From CAZFVY01 sp964522665 (GTDB lineage Bacteria; Verrucomicrobiota; Verrucomicrobiia; Limisphaerales; CAZFVY01), in the NCBI GenBank assembly GCA_964522665.1, contig CAZFVY010000036.1:1-58161 (forward strand): a stretch of DNA of 58,161 nt, given 5' to 3'. Shown in pieces: positions 35,587 through 45,142 of this stretch; position 1 is the stretch's first letter, and the number at the start of each line of letters is the position of its first letter. Position numbers and translations under genes: made by a program. The notes below the pieces were generated by a model that did not search any database, was not told the DNA's origin, and saw only the letters and a list, made by a program, of their open reading frames with translations.

Positions 35587-37026
35587 ATGAAAAGATATTT
35601 TTCTCGCCTGGCCGCCGCGCTGGTGGCCGGTCTGGCGCTCTCGCTCCGCAGTTCACATGCGCAGATTCCCCCGCCTCCGGGGCCGCCCCCGGCGCCGCCC
35701 GCGGGAGCTTCCCTGCGCATCGCCCCGGCCGCCGGTCCCGTGACCGCCGGAATCACCGTCAATGACCCGAGCAATCACGTCTGGGTCATTCAAACCTCCC
35801 CGAACCTCGCGTCCTGGACCGACCTGACCGAACTCAAAGTCTATAACGGAAATTATCGGATGAGTTTCGTCCATCAGCCGGGTACGCCGAGCTACTTCTA
35901 CCGCGCGATCTTCGATCCCTCGCGGCAGAATTTGTTCGATACGACCGCGGCCGCGCTCCTCCTGCCCAGCGCGCCGTTTAACTACGCCAATCCCGCGCTG
36001 CCGCCGTACCTGTTGGCCCCAGCGATTACGATTCAGGACAACACGCCCGCCAACAACCCCATCACCGACGCCGGCGCCACGCTCGGACGTGTGCTGTTCT
36101 ATGACAAACGGCTTTCCACCAACCAGTCGATTTCCTGCGCCTCGTGCCATCAACAGCAGCACGGCTTCGCCGATCCCCGCCGGTTCAGCGTCGGCTACAA
36201 TGGCAGCGTCGGCACGCGGAACGCGATGTCGTTGACCGACGCCCGCTACTATGGCCGGAAGCATTTCTTCTGGGACGAACGCGCGGCCACCCTGGAAGAT
36301 CAAGTGCTCGGGCCGATCCAAAACCCGATCGAAATGGGCATGACGCTCCCGACGCTCGTCGCGCGCCTGAACGCCGAGCCTTACTACACCAACCTCTTCG
36401 CGCTGGCCTTCGGCGGGCCGACCGTCACCACGAACGGCATCTCCCGCGCGCTCGCGCAATTCGTTCGCTCGATCAATTCGACCAACTCGAAATACGATCA
36501 AGGCATTCCGGTCGGTTTCGCGAATTTCACGCCGCAGGAAAACCTGGGCCGGCAACTCTTTTTCGGCCAGACCGGACGCGCGACCTGCTCGAAGTGCCAC
36601 AACACGGACGTCTTCGCCGCGGCGAACATCTTCAACAACGGGCTGGAATTCCCCTACGTGGACAAAGGCGTCGGCGGGATCACGGGACAGGCGCAGGACA
36701 TGGGCTTGTTCAAGGTTCCGTCGCTCCGCAACGTCGAACTCTCCGCGCCCTACATGCATGACGGACGGTTCGCGACCCTCGATCAGGTGGTTGATTTCTA
36801 CGACCATGGCGTTGTTGATAATCCGAATCTCTCGCCGCCGCTCCGCTCGCCCCCCGGTCCGCCGCCCGGTCCCGGCCAGCCGCCTGGCCCGCCGCCCGGC
36901 AGCCCGCTCCGGCTCAATCTCTCGCCGGTCGAGAAGGCCGCCCTCGTCGCCTTCCTGAAGACCCTCACCGACCCCTCGCTCGCGAGCGATCCGAAACTCT
37001 CCGATCCGTTCAATTACGGCAATTGA
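35587..37026 (+). CDS. secreted di-heme cytochrome c peroxidase with extra N-terminal module
   Basis: Periplasmic di-heme peroxidases reduce hydrogen peroxide or oxidise other substrates (MauG-like members). This 479-residue protein has a signal peptide (AAALVAGLALSLRSSHA), a Pro-rich linker, and then a module (residues about 42-110) with VWVIQTSPNLASWTDL...YFYRA, a domain common on secreted Verrucomicrobiota proteins. The peroxidase follows with heme sites CASCH (184-188) and CSKCH (334-338) and a typical APYMHDGRFATLDQVVDFYD. Just before the end, residues about 419-440 form a Pro/Gly repeat insertion. The N-terminal module probably mediates surface or matrix binding. Confidence 0.92.
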   Translation: MKRYFSRLAAALVAGLALSLRSSHAQIPPPPGPPPAPPAGASLRIAPAAGPVTAGITVNDPSNHVWVIQTSPNLASWTDLTELKVYNGNYRMSFVHQPGTPSYFYRAIFDPSRQNLFDTTAAALLLPSAPFNYANPALPPYLLAPAITIQDNTPANNPITDAGATLGRVLFYDKRLSTNQSISCASCHQQQHGFADPRRFSVGYNGSVGTRNAMSLTDARYYGRKHFFWDERAATLEDQVLGPIQNPIEMGMTLPTLVARLNAEPYYTNLFALAFGGPTVTTNGISRALAQFVRSINSTNSKYDQGIPVGFANFTPQENLGRQLFFGQTGRATCSKCHNTDVFAAANIFNNGLEFPYVDKGVGGITGQAQDMGLFKVPSLRNVELSAPYMHDGRFATLDQVVDFYDHGVVDNPNLSPPLRSPPGPPPGPGQPPGPPPGSPLRLNLSPVEKAALVAFLKTLTDPSLASDPKLSDPFNYGN

Positions 37027-37433
37027 TCGGCCCCCGAAGAACCCACCGCGACCGGCCAGGCGCCGAGAACCCGCCTGGCCGTCGCCTTTTTTTGGGGCGC
37101 GCCCCGCGCAATGGGTTCTCGATCCGCCGCCGGAAATGCCGCCCAGCCGGATCGTGGCGCCTGGCGCCCGCGCTCACAACGACCGGCGCGCGCATCCGAA
37201 TCCTATCTCACGCCCCGACGCCCGTCGGGCGCGATTCCTGCTATGCTTTCCGGGACATGGGCGATAGAATGACGTAATTGCTGATCGGAAAACTCAACCA
37301 CGCCACCTTTGGCTTGATCAGCGCCGTCGGACACGCGCGCGGTTTGCTGTACGCAAACGGCCGGTTCCCCGCATGGCGCTCGGCCCCGGGTATTCTCGGG
37401 GTCCCATCGCCGCCCGATTTAATAAAATTCTGA
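37027..37433. other. intergenic region before the giant CotH protein gene
   Basis: About 400 bp without a gene. It contains a hairpin near its left end (listed separately) and an upstream region for the next gene. No convincing promoter or ribosome site was identified beyond position. Confidence 0.5.
37064..37121 (+). terminator. hairpin after the peroxidase gene, possible terminator
   Basis: CGAGAACCC at 37064-37072 pairs exactly with GGGTTCTCG at 37113-37121. The loop contains a T-run (CCTTTTTTT) and an inner palindrome, GGGGCGCGCCCC. The T-run lies inside the loop rather than after the stem, so this is not a textbook intrinsic terminator, but its position about 40 bp past the peroxidase stop fits an end-of-transcript structure. 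Confidence 0.4.
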
Positions 37434-40400
37434 ATGAAATCCCGTTTCCTTTTAATCTGCTGCCTCGCGGCCTGCGTGATCGCGCCGTTCGCGCGCGCGC
37501 AAGTCGTCATCACCGAGTTCCTGGCCAGCAACGGCAAGAATCTGGCGGATCAAGACGGGAATTACCCCGACTGGATCGAGATTTACAACCAGACCCAGGC
37601 CTCCGTAAACCTCGCCGGCTGGTCGTTGACCGACGATCCGACCCTGCGGAAACGGTGGTTTTTTCCGAGCACGAACCTCAGCGCCAAGGGCTTCATGGTC
37701 ATTTTCGCCTCCGGCACCAATCGCGTCGTCCTCGGGCAGCCGCTCCATGCGGATTTCAATCTCAAGGCTTCCGGTGACTATCTCGCCCTGGTCAAGCCGG
37801 ACGGGGTGACCATCGCGACGCAATTCGAGCCGCAGTTTCCGCCGCAATTCAAAGACATCTCCTACGGCGTCGCCCAGGACGTCACCACAAATGTCTATTT
37901 GTCGCTCAGCGCCCCGGCTAAGGTCCTGGTCCCGCGCGACGCGAGCCTTGGACTGAATTGGACCCAGCTTCATTTCGACGACTCGGCGTGGGCCGACGCG
38001 ATCACGGGCATTGGTTACCAGTCCACGGTTCCCGGGTTCGCGGTACGCAATTTCATTTCGAACGGGGGCGTTTGCAGCCTGGCCGCCGCCGAAGCGGTGA
38101 TTACGAACACCGCCCTGCAAAGCGCCGTCTTCGCTGAGAACGCTCCGGTGATCAATTACCTCAACACCGGCGCCGGTTCCAATTACGCCAACGACCGCAC
38201 GTTCCCCGGCCTGGTCATTGGCGCCGACCAGGATAATTTCGCGCTCGAAGCGGTCGCCATCGTGAGCATTCCCGCGCCCGGCGACTGGACGTTTGGCGTC
38301 AACAGCGACGATGGTTTCAGTCTCGCGATCGGCGACTTTGCGATGTCGTTTCCGGATCCCCGCGGGCCGGGCGACACGCTGGCGACCTTCACGTTTCCCG
38401 AGGCGGGCGACTACGCGCTGCGGCTGGTATTTTACGAGTGCGGCGGCGGCTCGGAGGTGGAGTTGTTCGCCGCGCCGGGCGACTTTACCGCCTGGAACTC
38501 CGCGAATTTCCGGCTCGTCGGCGACGTCGCCAACGGCGGCCTGGCGGTCCGTTCGCTGCCGCTCGGCGGTGGCGGCGTGAGCAGCTACGCGGCTTTCATC
38601 GGCACGGACCTGCGCTCACAAATGCCGGGCGTCAACGCGACCGCCTATCTGCGCGTGCCATTCACGGTCGATGACCCCTCCGCGGTCAGCTCGCTCACGC
38701 TGCCGATCAAGTACGACGACGGCTTCATCGCCTACCTGAATGGACAGGAAGTGGCGCGGCGGAACGCTCCGACAACCGCGCAGTGGAATTCGACCGCGAC
38801 GGCCGCGCGGCCGAGCGCCCTGGTTCTGGTGGACGAGGCGATCAACCTCTCCGACCACCTCAGCGCGCTGCGCGCCGGCACGAACCTGCTGGCGATCCAA
38901 GGCCTCAACCTGACTCGCGACGACACGACCTTTCTCATCGCGCCCCAGTTGGTCTCCTACAACATCAGCGCCGCCTCGAATCATTACTTCGCCGTGCCTT
39001 CGCCGGGCGCGCCGAACGGCAGCGGATTTTACGCGTATGTCTCGGACACCAAATTCACTCCGGGGCGCGGTTTTTATGACGCGCCGTTCAGCCTCTCGAT
39101 CACCAGCGCCACCACCACGGCGACGATCCGTTTCACGACCAATGGCACGATTCCCTCGCTGACGAATGGCTTCACCTACACGGCGCCGCTCAAGATCGCC
39201 GGCACCACCGTCGTCCGCGCCGCCGCGTTCCTGACCGGTTTCCAGCCGACCGACGTCGATACGCACAGTTATATCTTCGTGACCGACGTCATCCATCAGT
39301 CGCCCAACGGCGCGGCGCCGCCCGGCTGGCCGGCGACCTGGGGCGCCAATACCGCCGATTACGGCATGGACCCGAACGTGGTCAATAGCCCGCTCTACAG
39401 CGGCACGCTTACGAACGACCTCCGGACCATCGGCTCGTATTCGATGGTCCTGGATTTGAAGGAACTGTTCGACCCGACCATCGGCATTTACGCGAATCCG
39501 GGGCAGGACGGGATCAACTGGGAGCGCCCCGCGTCCATCGAACAGATTTATCCGGGCGGCACCAACGAGTTTCACATCAACGCCGGCGTGCGCATTCGCG
39601 GCGGCTACAGCCGAAGCACCAGCAACCCCAAGCACGCCTTCCGCTTCTTTTTCCGGTCCGATTACGGCGCCGCGACGCTCAACTTCCCCGTGTTCGCCAG
39701 CCAGAATGGCGTCACAACCTTTGACGGTTTCGACCTGCGCACCTTCGAGAACTACTCGTGGAGCTTCGAGGGCGACAGCCGCGGCATTTTCATCCGCGAC
39801 GTTTTCTCGCGCGACACCCAGATCGACATGGGCCAGGCCGGCGAGCGCGGCGATTATTTCCATCTCTACATCAACGGCCAGTATTGGGGCCTCTACAACA
39901 CCGCCGAACGCCCCGAGGCCGCCTTCGCCGCCTCTTATTTTGGCGGCGTCAAAGAGCAATATGACACGATCAAGGTCAATCCCGCCACCGGTTACGATAT
40001 CTTCGCGACCGACGGCAGCATGGCGGCGTGGACCCGGTTCTGGCGCGCGGCGGTCAACGGGTTCGCGACCACCGCCGCCTACCAAAAAATCCAGGGCAAC
40101 AATCCCGACGGCACGCGCAACCCCGCCTACGAGGTCCAGCTCGACCCCGATAATCTGATCGACTACATGCTGGTCATTTACTACGGCGGCAACCTCGATG
40201 CGCCGATTTCGAATTTTTTAGGCAACCTGTCACCGAACAATTGGTTCGGCGTCCGGAACACCAATGGCTTGAGCGGCTGGCGTTTTTGCGCCCACGATTC
40301 CGAGCATACCCTCCTCGACGTCAACCAGGACCGGACCGGGCCGTTCCCCGCGGGCGACCCGAACACCGGCGGCGGTCTGGTCAAGAGCAATCCCCAGTAC

Positions 40401-43400
40401 ATCTTCCAGCAACTCTGGGCCAACGCCGATTTTAAAATGCGCGTGGCCGACCGCGTCCAAAAGCATTTCTTCAACGGCGGCGCCCTGACGCCCGCGGCGG
40501 CCACCGCCCGGTTCATGAAGCGCAAGAACCAGATTGACCGCGCCGTGGTCGACGAGTCGGCGCGCTGGGGCGACGCGAAGCGCGAACCGCCCTTGACCCG
40601 CAACGTCGAATGGGTCGCCGAGATCAACCGCATCGTGAGCAGCTATTTCCCGCAGCGCACGGGGATCGTCCTGAATCAACTCAAGGCGAAAGGGCTTTAC
40701 CCCAGCATCGCCGCGCCCGCGTTCAATCAGTTCGGTGGCAACGTGGCGGCCGGTTTTCCGCTCACGATCACGGCCACGACGGGGACGATTTATTACACGC
40801 TCGACGGTTCGGACCCGCGGCTGCCCGGCGGCGCGGTCTCGCCCACGGCGCTCACTTACTCGGGAGCGGTCCCGTTGAGTCAAAGCGCGCGTGTCAGGTC
40901 GCGCGCCCTCAACGGCACGACCTGGAGCGCGCTGAATGAGGCGAGCTTTTACGTCCTCCAGACCTTCACCGATTTGCTGCTCACCGAGATCATGTACCAC
41001 CCGGCCGCGGCGCCGACCGAGAACAGCTCCGATTTCGAATTCATCGAATTGAAAAACGCCTCGCGCGCGACGATGGAATTGAGCGGGGTGAGCTTCACCG
41101 GCGGGGTGAGCTTCACCTTCCCGCTCGGAACGTTCCTCGAGGCCGGGCAGTTCGCCGTGTTGGCGCGCAATCAGGCGGCGTTCAACAGCCGTTACCCGAA
41201 CGTCCGCGTCGCCGGCGTCTATACCGGCGGCCTCTCGAACTCCGGCGAGAAGCTCACGCTCGTCCACGCCTCCGGCACGAACATTTTCTCGATCGCGTAC
41301 GATACCAAGCTGCCCTGGCCGCCCCTCGCCGACGGCGGCGGCTTTTCCCTCGTCCCGGTCAATTCGAACCTGAATCCCGACCCGAACAATCCGGTCAACT
41401 GGCGGGCCAGCGCCGCCGTGGGCGGCTCGCCCGGCGTCGATGACCCGTCCGCCGCCATCGCCCCGATCCTCGTCAACGAACTCCTCACCCACACGGACCT
41501 GCCGGAGCTTGATTCGGTGGAGCTTTACAATCCCACCGACACCAACGTCGATATCGGCAACTGGTACCTGACCGACCAGCGGATCGTCCCGCAGAAATAC
41601 CACATCCCCGCGCCGACGATCATCCCGGCGCATGGCTATATCGTGTTCGACGACAGCGAATACGACGCCCACCCCGGCGCGAGCAACAATTTTCGCATCG
41701 ATAAACATGGCGAGGAGATTTACCTCTACTCCGCCGACGCCCAGGGCAACCTCACCGGTTACAGCCACGGGACCAGCTTCGGCGCCGCGCAAAACGGCAT
41801 CTCCTTCGGCCGCTACGTCAACAGCGTCGGCGAAACGCAGTATCCCGCGCAGTTGGCGCTGACGCTCGGACGGACGAATTCCGGCCCGGTCGTCGGCCCC
41901 ATCGTCATCAACGAGATCAATTACCAGCCCGGCGTCGGCGGCGATGAGTTTATCGAACTCAAGAACATCACCAATTCCACCGTGCCGCTTTATAATACGG
42001 AGTACCCGACCAATACCTGGAAAATCAACGGCGTGGGTTACACCTTCCCGCGGAACATTTCCCTGCCCGCCGGCGGCTTGCTCGTGGTCACGCGGGGCGA
42101 TCCCGACACGTTCCGCGCGAAGTATCACATCCCCGCCAGCGTGCAAGTCCTCGGGCCGTACCCGGGCGGCCTCCAGTCGGGCGGGGAATCGATCGCGGTT
42201 CAGCGCCCCGATCATCCCGACGTCGATCTCAGCGGCGTGGTTTATATTCCGTTCATTGACGTCGATGTGGTCCGTTACGACAACAAGACGCCTTGGCCGG
42301 CCGCGGCCGCCGGCGGTGGTTCGTCCCTCGAACGCGTCAACTCCGCCGCCTACGGCAACGATCCGATCAACTGGCGCGCCAGCTTCGGGCCGCCTTCACC
42401 CGGTTTGGAGAATTTCGGCAATCGGATTCCCATCGTGAACGCCGGGCAGGATCAAGCGCTTGTCGTCACCAGTTTCCCGGTCGCGATCGCGCTTCCGGGC
42501 GCGGCCAGCGATGACGGTTTGCCGCTCTCGCCCGGACGCCTCACCACGACGTGGGCCCAGGTCAGCGGCCCCGGCGTCGTCTGGTTCAATTCCCCGAACA
42601 AGACCAACGCCACCGCCTATTTCCCGGGCAGCGGAAACTACGTTCTGCGCCTGACGGCCGATGACGGCGAATTGCAGGCCAACGACGACGTCGCCATCGC
42701 CATCTCGATTCAGCCCTCCGGGCCGGTCACGCTCGTCGCGAAAGGCTCCACGTGGAAATACCTCGATAACGGCTCAGACCAGGGCACGAACTGGATTTCC
42801 CGCGCCTTCAACGACGCCGCCTGGAAATCAGGCCCCGCGCCCTTGGGCTACGGCGACGCCAACGGCCAGTTGCCCGCCACCACGACCGGTTACGGCCCCG
42901 ACGCCAACAATAAATTCACCACGACGTACTTCCGCCATCCCTTCACCGTCGCGAACGCCGGTTCCGTCACGAACCTCGTCGTGAACGTCCAGCGTGACGA
43001 CGGCGCGATCGTCTATATCAACGGGATCGAAGTGTTCCGCAGCAACATGCCCGCCGGTCCCGTCAATTACCAAACCCTGGCCGCGACCACCGTTGGCGGG
43101 ACCGACGAGACCACCTTCTTCCCCGGCGACGTCGATCCCTCCGTCCTGGTCAACGGCACGAACCTGCTCGCCGTTGAGATTCACCAATCCGGCGGCACGA
43201 GCAGCGATATCATCCTCGACCTCGAATTGACCGGCATTGCCTTCGGGGCGAATCAGTCGCCGACGGTCAACGCCGGCCCCGACCAAACCATCACGTTGCC
43301 CGCGACGGCGGCGCTCAACGCGCAGGTCGCCGACGACGGCCTGCCGATTCCGCCCGGAGTCCTCACGCTGGCCTGGACCAAAGTCAGCGGCCCCGGCGCC

Positions 43401-43778
43401 GTGACCTTCGCGGCGCCCGGCGCGGCCATCACGACCGCGACCTTCGCCTCGCCCGGCGCCTACACCCTGCGCCTCACCGCGAACGATGGCGTCTCTCCAG
43501 CCAGCGATGACCTCATCGTCACCGTCAATTCCAACGGTCCGCTCCCGGCGACGATCACCTCCGCGCAAATGATCGCCGGCCCGCCGCCGGCCCTGCGCAT
43601 CCGCTTCACCGCCACCGTCGGCCAAACCTACACCGTGCAATACCGCGACTCGCTCAGCTCCGGCGCCTGGCAGACGCTCACGACCGTCCCCGCCCAAAGC
43701 ACGACCCAAACCGTCGAAATCCCCGACTCCGCCGTCGCCGCTTCCGCCACCCGTTACTACCGCATTTCGTCGCCGTGA
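37434..43778 (+). CDS. giant secreted lamin-tail/CotH multi-domain surface protein
   Basis: The 2114-residue protein has a signal peptide (LLICCLAACVIAPFARA). Domains in approximate residue order: lamin-tail (22-125); a jelly-roll module (about 160-510) split by a PA14-like domain (about 210-355); a chitobiase C-terminal-like domain (537-615); a CotH-type kinase-like domain (about 640-1000, with GDYFHLYINGQYWGLYNTAE); a second chitobiase-like domain (1095-1178); three further lamin-tail domains (1178-1300, 1342-1470, 1486-1610); a PKD/REJ-like domain (1662-1760); a second, uninterrupted jelly-roll module (1762-1935); another PKD-like domain (1938-2030); and a C-terminal VQYRDSLSSGAWQTL module. 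Such proteins are common in Verrucomicrobiota and probably act at the cell surface. CotH-like domains can be protein kinases, but activity here is unproven. Confidence 0.88.
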   Translation: MKSRFLLICCLAACVIAPFARAQVVITEFLASNGKNLADQDGNYPDWIEIYNQTQASVNLAGWSLTDDPTLRKRWFFPSTNLSAKGFMVIFASGTNRVVLGQPLHADFNLKASGDYLALVKPDGVTIATQFEPQFPPQFKDISYGVAQDVTTNVYLSLSAPAKVLVPRDASLGLNWTQLHFDDSAWADAITGIGYQSTVPGFAVRNFISNGGVCSLAAAEAVITNTALQSAVFAENAPVINYLNTGAGSNYANDRTFPGLVIGADQDNFALEAVAIVSIPAPGDWTFGVNSDDGFSLAIGDFAMSFPDPRGPGDTLATFTFPEAGDYALRLVFYECGGGSEVELFAAPGDFTAWNSANFRLVGDVANGGLAVRSLPLGGGGVSSYAAFIGTDLRSQMPGVNATAYLRVPFTVDDPSAVSSLTLPIKYDDGFIAYLNGQEVARRNAPTTAQWNSTATAARPSALVLVDEAINLSDHLSALRAGTNLLAIQGLNLTRDDTTFLIAPQLVSYNISAASNHYFAVPSPGAPNGSGFYAYVSDTKFTPGRGFYDAPFSLSITSATTTATIRFTTNGTIPSLTNGFTYTAPLKIAGTTVVRAAAFLTGFQPTDVDTHSYIFVTDVIHQSPNGAAPPGWPATWGANTADYGMDPNVVNSPLYSGTLTNDLRTIGSYSMVLDLKELFDPTIGIYANPGQDGINWERPASIEQIYPGGTNEFHINAGVRIRGGYSRSTSNPKHAFRFFFRSDYGAATLNFPVFASQNGVTTFDGFDLRTFENYSWSFEGDSRGIFIRDVFSRDTQIDMGQAGERGDYFHLYINGQYWGLYNTAERPEAAFAASYFGGVKEQYDTIKVNPATGYDIFATDGSMAAWTRFWRAAVNGFATTAAYQKIQGNNPDGTRNPAYEVQLDPDNLIDYMLVIYYGGNLDAPISNFLGNLSPNNWFGVRNTNGLSGWRFCAHDSEHTLLDVNQDRTGPFPAGDPNTGGGLVKSNPQYIFQQLWANADFKMRVADRVQKHFFNGGALTPAAATARFMKRKNQIDRAVVDESARWGDAKREPPLTRNVEWVAEINRIVSSYFPQRTGIVLNQLKAKGLYPSIAAPAFNQFGGNVAAGFPLTITATTGTIYYTLDGSDPRLPGGAVSPTALTYSGAVPLSQSARVRSRALNGTTWSALNEASFYVLQTFTDLLLTEIMYHPAAAPTENSSDFEFIELKNASRATMELSGVSFTGGVSFTFPLGTFLEAGQFAVLARNQAAFNSRYPNVRVAGVYTGGLSNSGEKLTLVHASGTNIFSIAYDTKLPWPPLADGGGFSLVPVNSNLNPDPNNPVNWRASAAVGGSPGVDDPSAAIAPILVNELLTHTDLPELDSVELYNPTDTNVDIGNWYLTDQRIVPQKYHIPAPTIIPAHGYIVFDDSEYDAHPGASNNFRIDKHGEEIYLYSADAQGNLTGYSHGTSFGAAQNGISFGRYVNSVGETQYPAQLALTLGRTNSGPVVGPIVINEINYQPGVGGDEFIELKNITNSTVPLYNTEYPTNTWKINGVGYTFPRNISLPAGGLLVVTRGDPDTFRAKYHIPASVQVLGPYPGGLQSGGESIAVQRPDHPDVDLSGVVYIPFIDVDVVRYDNKTPWPAAAAGGGSSLERVNSAAYGNDPINWRASFGPPSPGLENFGNRIPIVNAGQDQALVVTSFPVAIALPGAASDDGLPLSPGRLTTTWAQVSGPGVVWFNSPNKTNATAYFPGSGNYVLRLTADDGELQANDDVAIAISIQPSGPVTLVAKGSTWKYLDNGSDQGTNWISRAFNDAAWKSGPAPLGYGDANGQLPATTTGYGPDANNKFTTTYFRHPFTVANAGSVTNLVVNVQRDDGAIVYINGIEVFRSNMPAGPVNYQTLAATTVGGTDETTFFPGDVDPSVLVNGTNLLAVEIHQSGGTSSDIILDLELTGIAFGANQSPTVNAGPDQTITLPATAALNAQVADDGLPIPPGVLTLAWTKVSGPGAVTFAAPGAAITTATFASPGAYTLRLTANDGVSPASDDLIVTVNSNGPLPATITSAQMIAGPPPALRIRFTATVGQTYTVQYRDSLSSGAWQTLTTVPAQSTTQTVEIPDSAVAASATRYYRISSP

Positions 43779-44029
43779 GCCGCTGAGTTTTGCGTTTCCG
43801 CCTCCCGCCGGAGCGATCGGGCAGGCGGGCGGACCAAGTTGCCCGCGACGCTCGAGTCCTTCCGGGCGGTAAGTGGCCGACGGCACCGTTCGGACGCGGC
43901 GCTCCCGGCGCCAGTGAAGCCGGAACGAGTCGAGCGGCGAACCCGCGGCAAGACGCCCAGCCACCCGGGGTGGGGCGAGGCTCCGCCGAGCCGTGAAGAA
44001 GCGGCGCGATTCCCGCCTTGGTCGTGGCC

Positions 44030-44278
44030 CTACGCCACGACGCCAAACTCGGTCTCTTTCACCCAGTCAGCCTGTGTAATCGACCGGCTGAAACGGCGGA
44101 GAACGTGGACATGATCCTCGACCGCGCCGACCCTTCTCGGCGGGCAATCAAGATTCTTTGCCATGGCCCGCAATTGAGCGTGCGGCGCCTGTCTTAGAAT
44201 CGCGTCGCGAAGTAACGGGCGTCCGTCCTTGATTGAGCATACGGCATGAAGATAGACGGCGGACAACGATTGCGCCAT
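44030..44278 (-). pseudogene. truncated IS200-like (Y1/RAYT) transposase fragment
   Basis: The 82-residue frame starts MAQSLSAVYLHAVCSIKDGRP, matching the N-terminus of IS200-like tyrosine transposases, and has the HUH motif as DHVHV near residues 54-58, followed by the conserved ITQADWVKE. Full proteins are about 140-150 residues with the catalytic Tyr in the C-terminal third. This one stops right after WVKE, so the catalytic Tyr is missing and it cannot be active. It is part of a cluster of degraded mobile elements. Confidence 0.75.
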
Positions 44279-44293
44279 CTCTCTGACTAGGCC

Positions 44294-44566
44294 TTAACCC
44301 CGTTGGGGGAATGGCGCATACTTAACGCCTAAAACTTTTTGACTGAGGCGTTTACGGCGTTTGGGTCCGGGGATCGTCGCAAACAACTCCGCCTGGCTGA
44401 GGCGTTGCATTTCCTTCAACCGCTGGCGTAGCGACTTCCAGTTTTCGATCGCCTCCTTAAGCCACTGGTATTGGTCTTTGGACAACGCCACGCTGACCGT
44501 TTTGCCTTTGACCTTCCGAGTCCATTGGTAGCAGGGGCCACCCGCTCCCGGCCCCCGGTCCTGCGC
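44294..44566 (-). pseudogene. broken DUF6788-like transposon-associated gene, cut at the MITE
   Basis: Frame continues upstream of the GTG at 44491 to the MITE edge. The translation from there reads GPCYQWTRKVKGKTVSV, then a helical basic stretch (LSKDQYQWLKEAIENWKSLR), the pattern of the C-terminal half of DUF6788-like proteins that travel with transposases. The frame hits a TAG formed by the CTAG at the MITE boundary (44567-44570), so the N-terminus is lost exactly where the MITE begins. This supports an insertion into a previously longer gene. Confidence 0.55.
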
Positions 44567-44843
44567 CTAGTGTAGTGTCTCATAAATAACTGGTCATTCG
44601 CGGCCGGGGATTTTTGGCGCCGGCGAGGCGCGAGCGACGAGCATATCCGCGCGGATCTGTAAGGAGGGAGCAACGAAGCTGGCGTCAAAAAGAACTGCCG
44701 CCCTTCGGGTTGCGCCGGATTGGGTCGGTGGCTTCGTTGCGCCTCAGTCACAGCCCCAGCGCGGGGATGCTCCTTCGTTGCGCCTCGCCACCGACCCAAT
44801 CCGGCGCAACGAATGACCAGTTATTTATGAGACACTACACTAG
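44567..44843. mobile_element. 277-bp MITE with perfect 34-bp terminal inverted repeats
   Basis: Left arm 44567-44600 and right arm 44810-44843 are perfect 34-bp inverted repeats (begins CTAGTGTAGTGTCTC). Inside, 44709-44732 and 44787-44810 form a second perfect 24-bp inverted repeat (GTTGCGCCGGATTGGG... and its complement), and CTTCGTTGCGCCTC occurs twice as a direct repeat. The element has no transposase gene, so it is a MITE mobilised in trans. CTAG at both ends fits insertion at TA, as in the IS630/Tc1-mariner group; this family link is inference. It abuts the broken gene on its left. Confidence 0.85.
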
Positions 44844-44872
44844 CCTTCGCTGATCCATCCGACCTCGGCGAG

Positions 44873-45142
44873 TCAACCGCAGCCCGTAGCCGCGATGGCC
44901 TGCTCATAATTCCAAGGCCGCCAACTCTGCGGGGCTTTCGGCACGGCGGTGGCGTGGCGCTGGAGGGCCATGAGATAATCAAAGGGGTTGAGCCGGTTGA
45001 GTTGACAGGTGTGGATGAGACTCATGTGGCCGTCGCCGATTCTGGCCCCGCGCAGAGTCTTAAAGCGTGTTGCCGAAGCAACACCGGGGCTGGCCCAGAG
45101 TTGGCTTAGGCAGTCGGCGGTTTGGGGGAAGAAGGCCGCCAA
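44873..45142 (-). pseudogene. C-terminal remnant of an IS66-family transposase
   Basis: From about 45064 down, the frame reads KTLRGARIGDGHMSLIHTC followed by LNPFDYLMALQRHA and WRPWNYEQ, the conserved C-terminal end of IS66-type transposases. The N-terminal 20 or so residues of the frame are unrelated and overlap the DUF6788 gene, so most of the transposase (over 400 residues) is deleted. It is inactive. Confidence 0.75.

Noticed and set aside
40230..42215. 661-codon frame antisense to the CotH protein
   Set aside because: Long only because of high GC; no domain and the sense frame is clearly coding.
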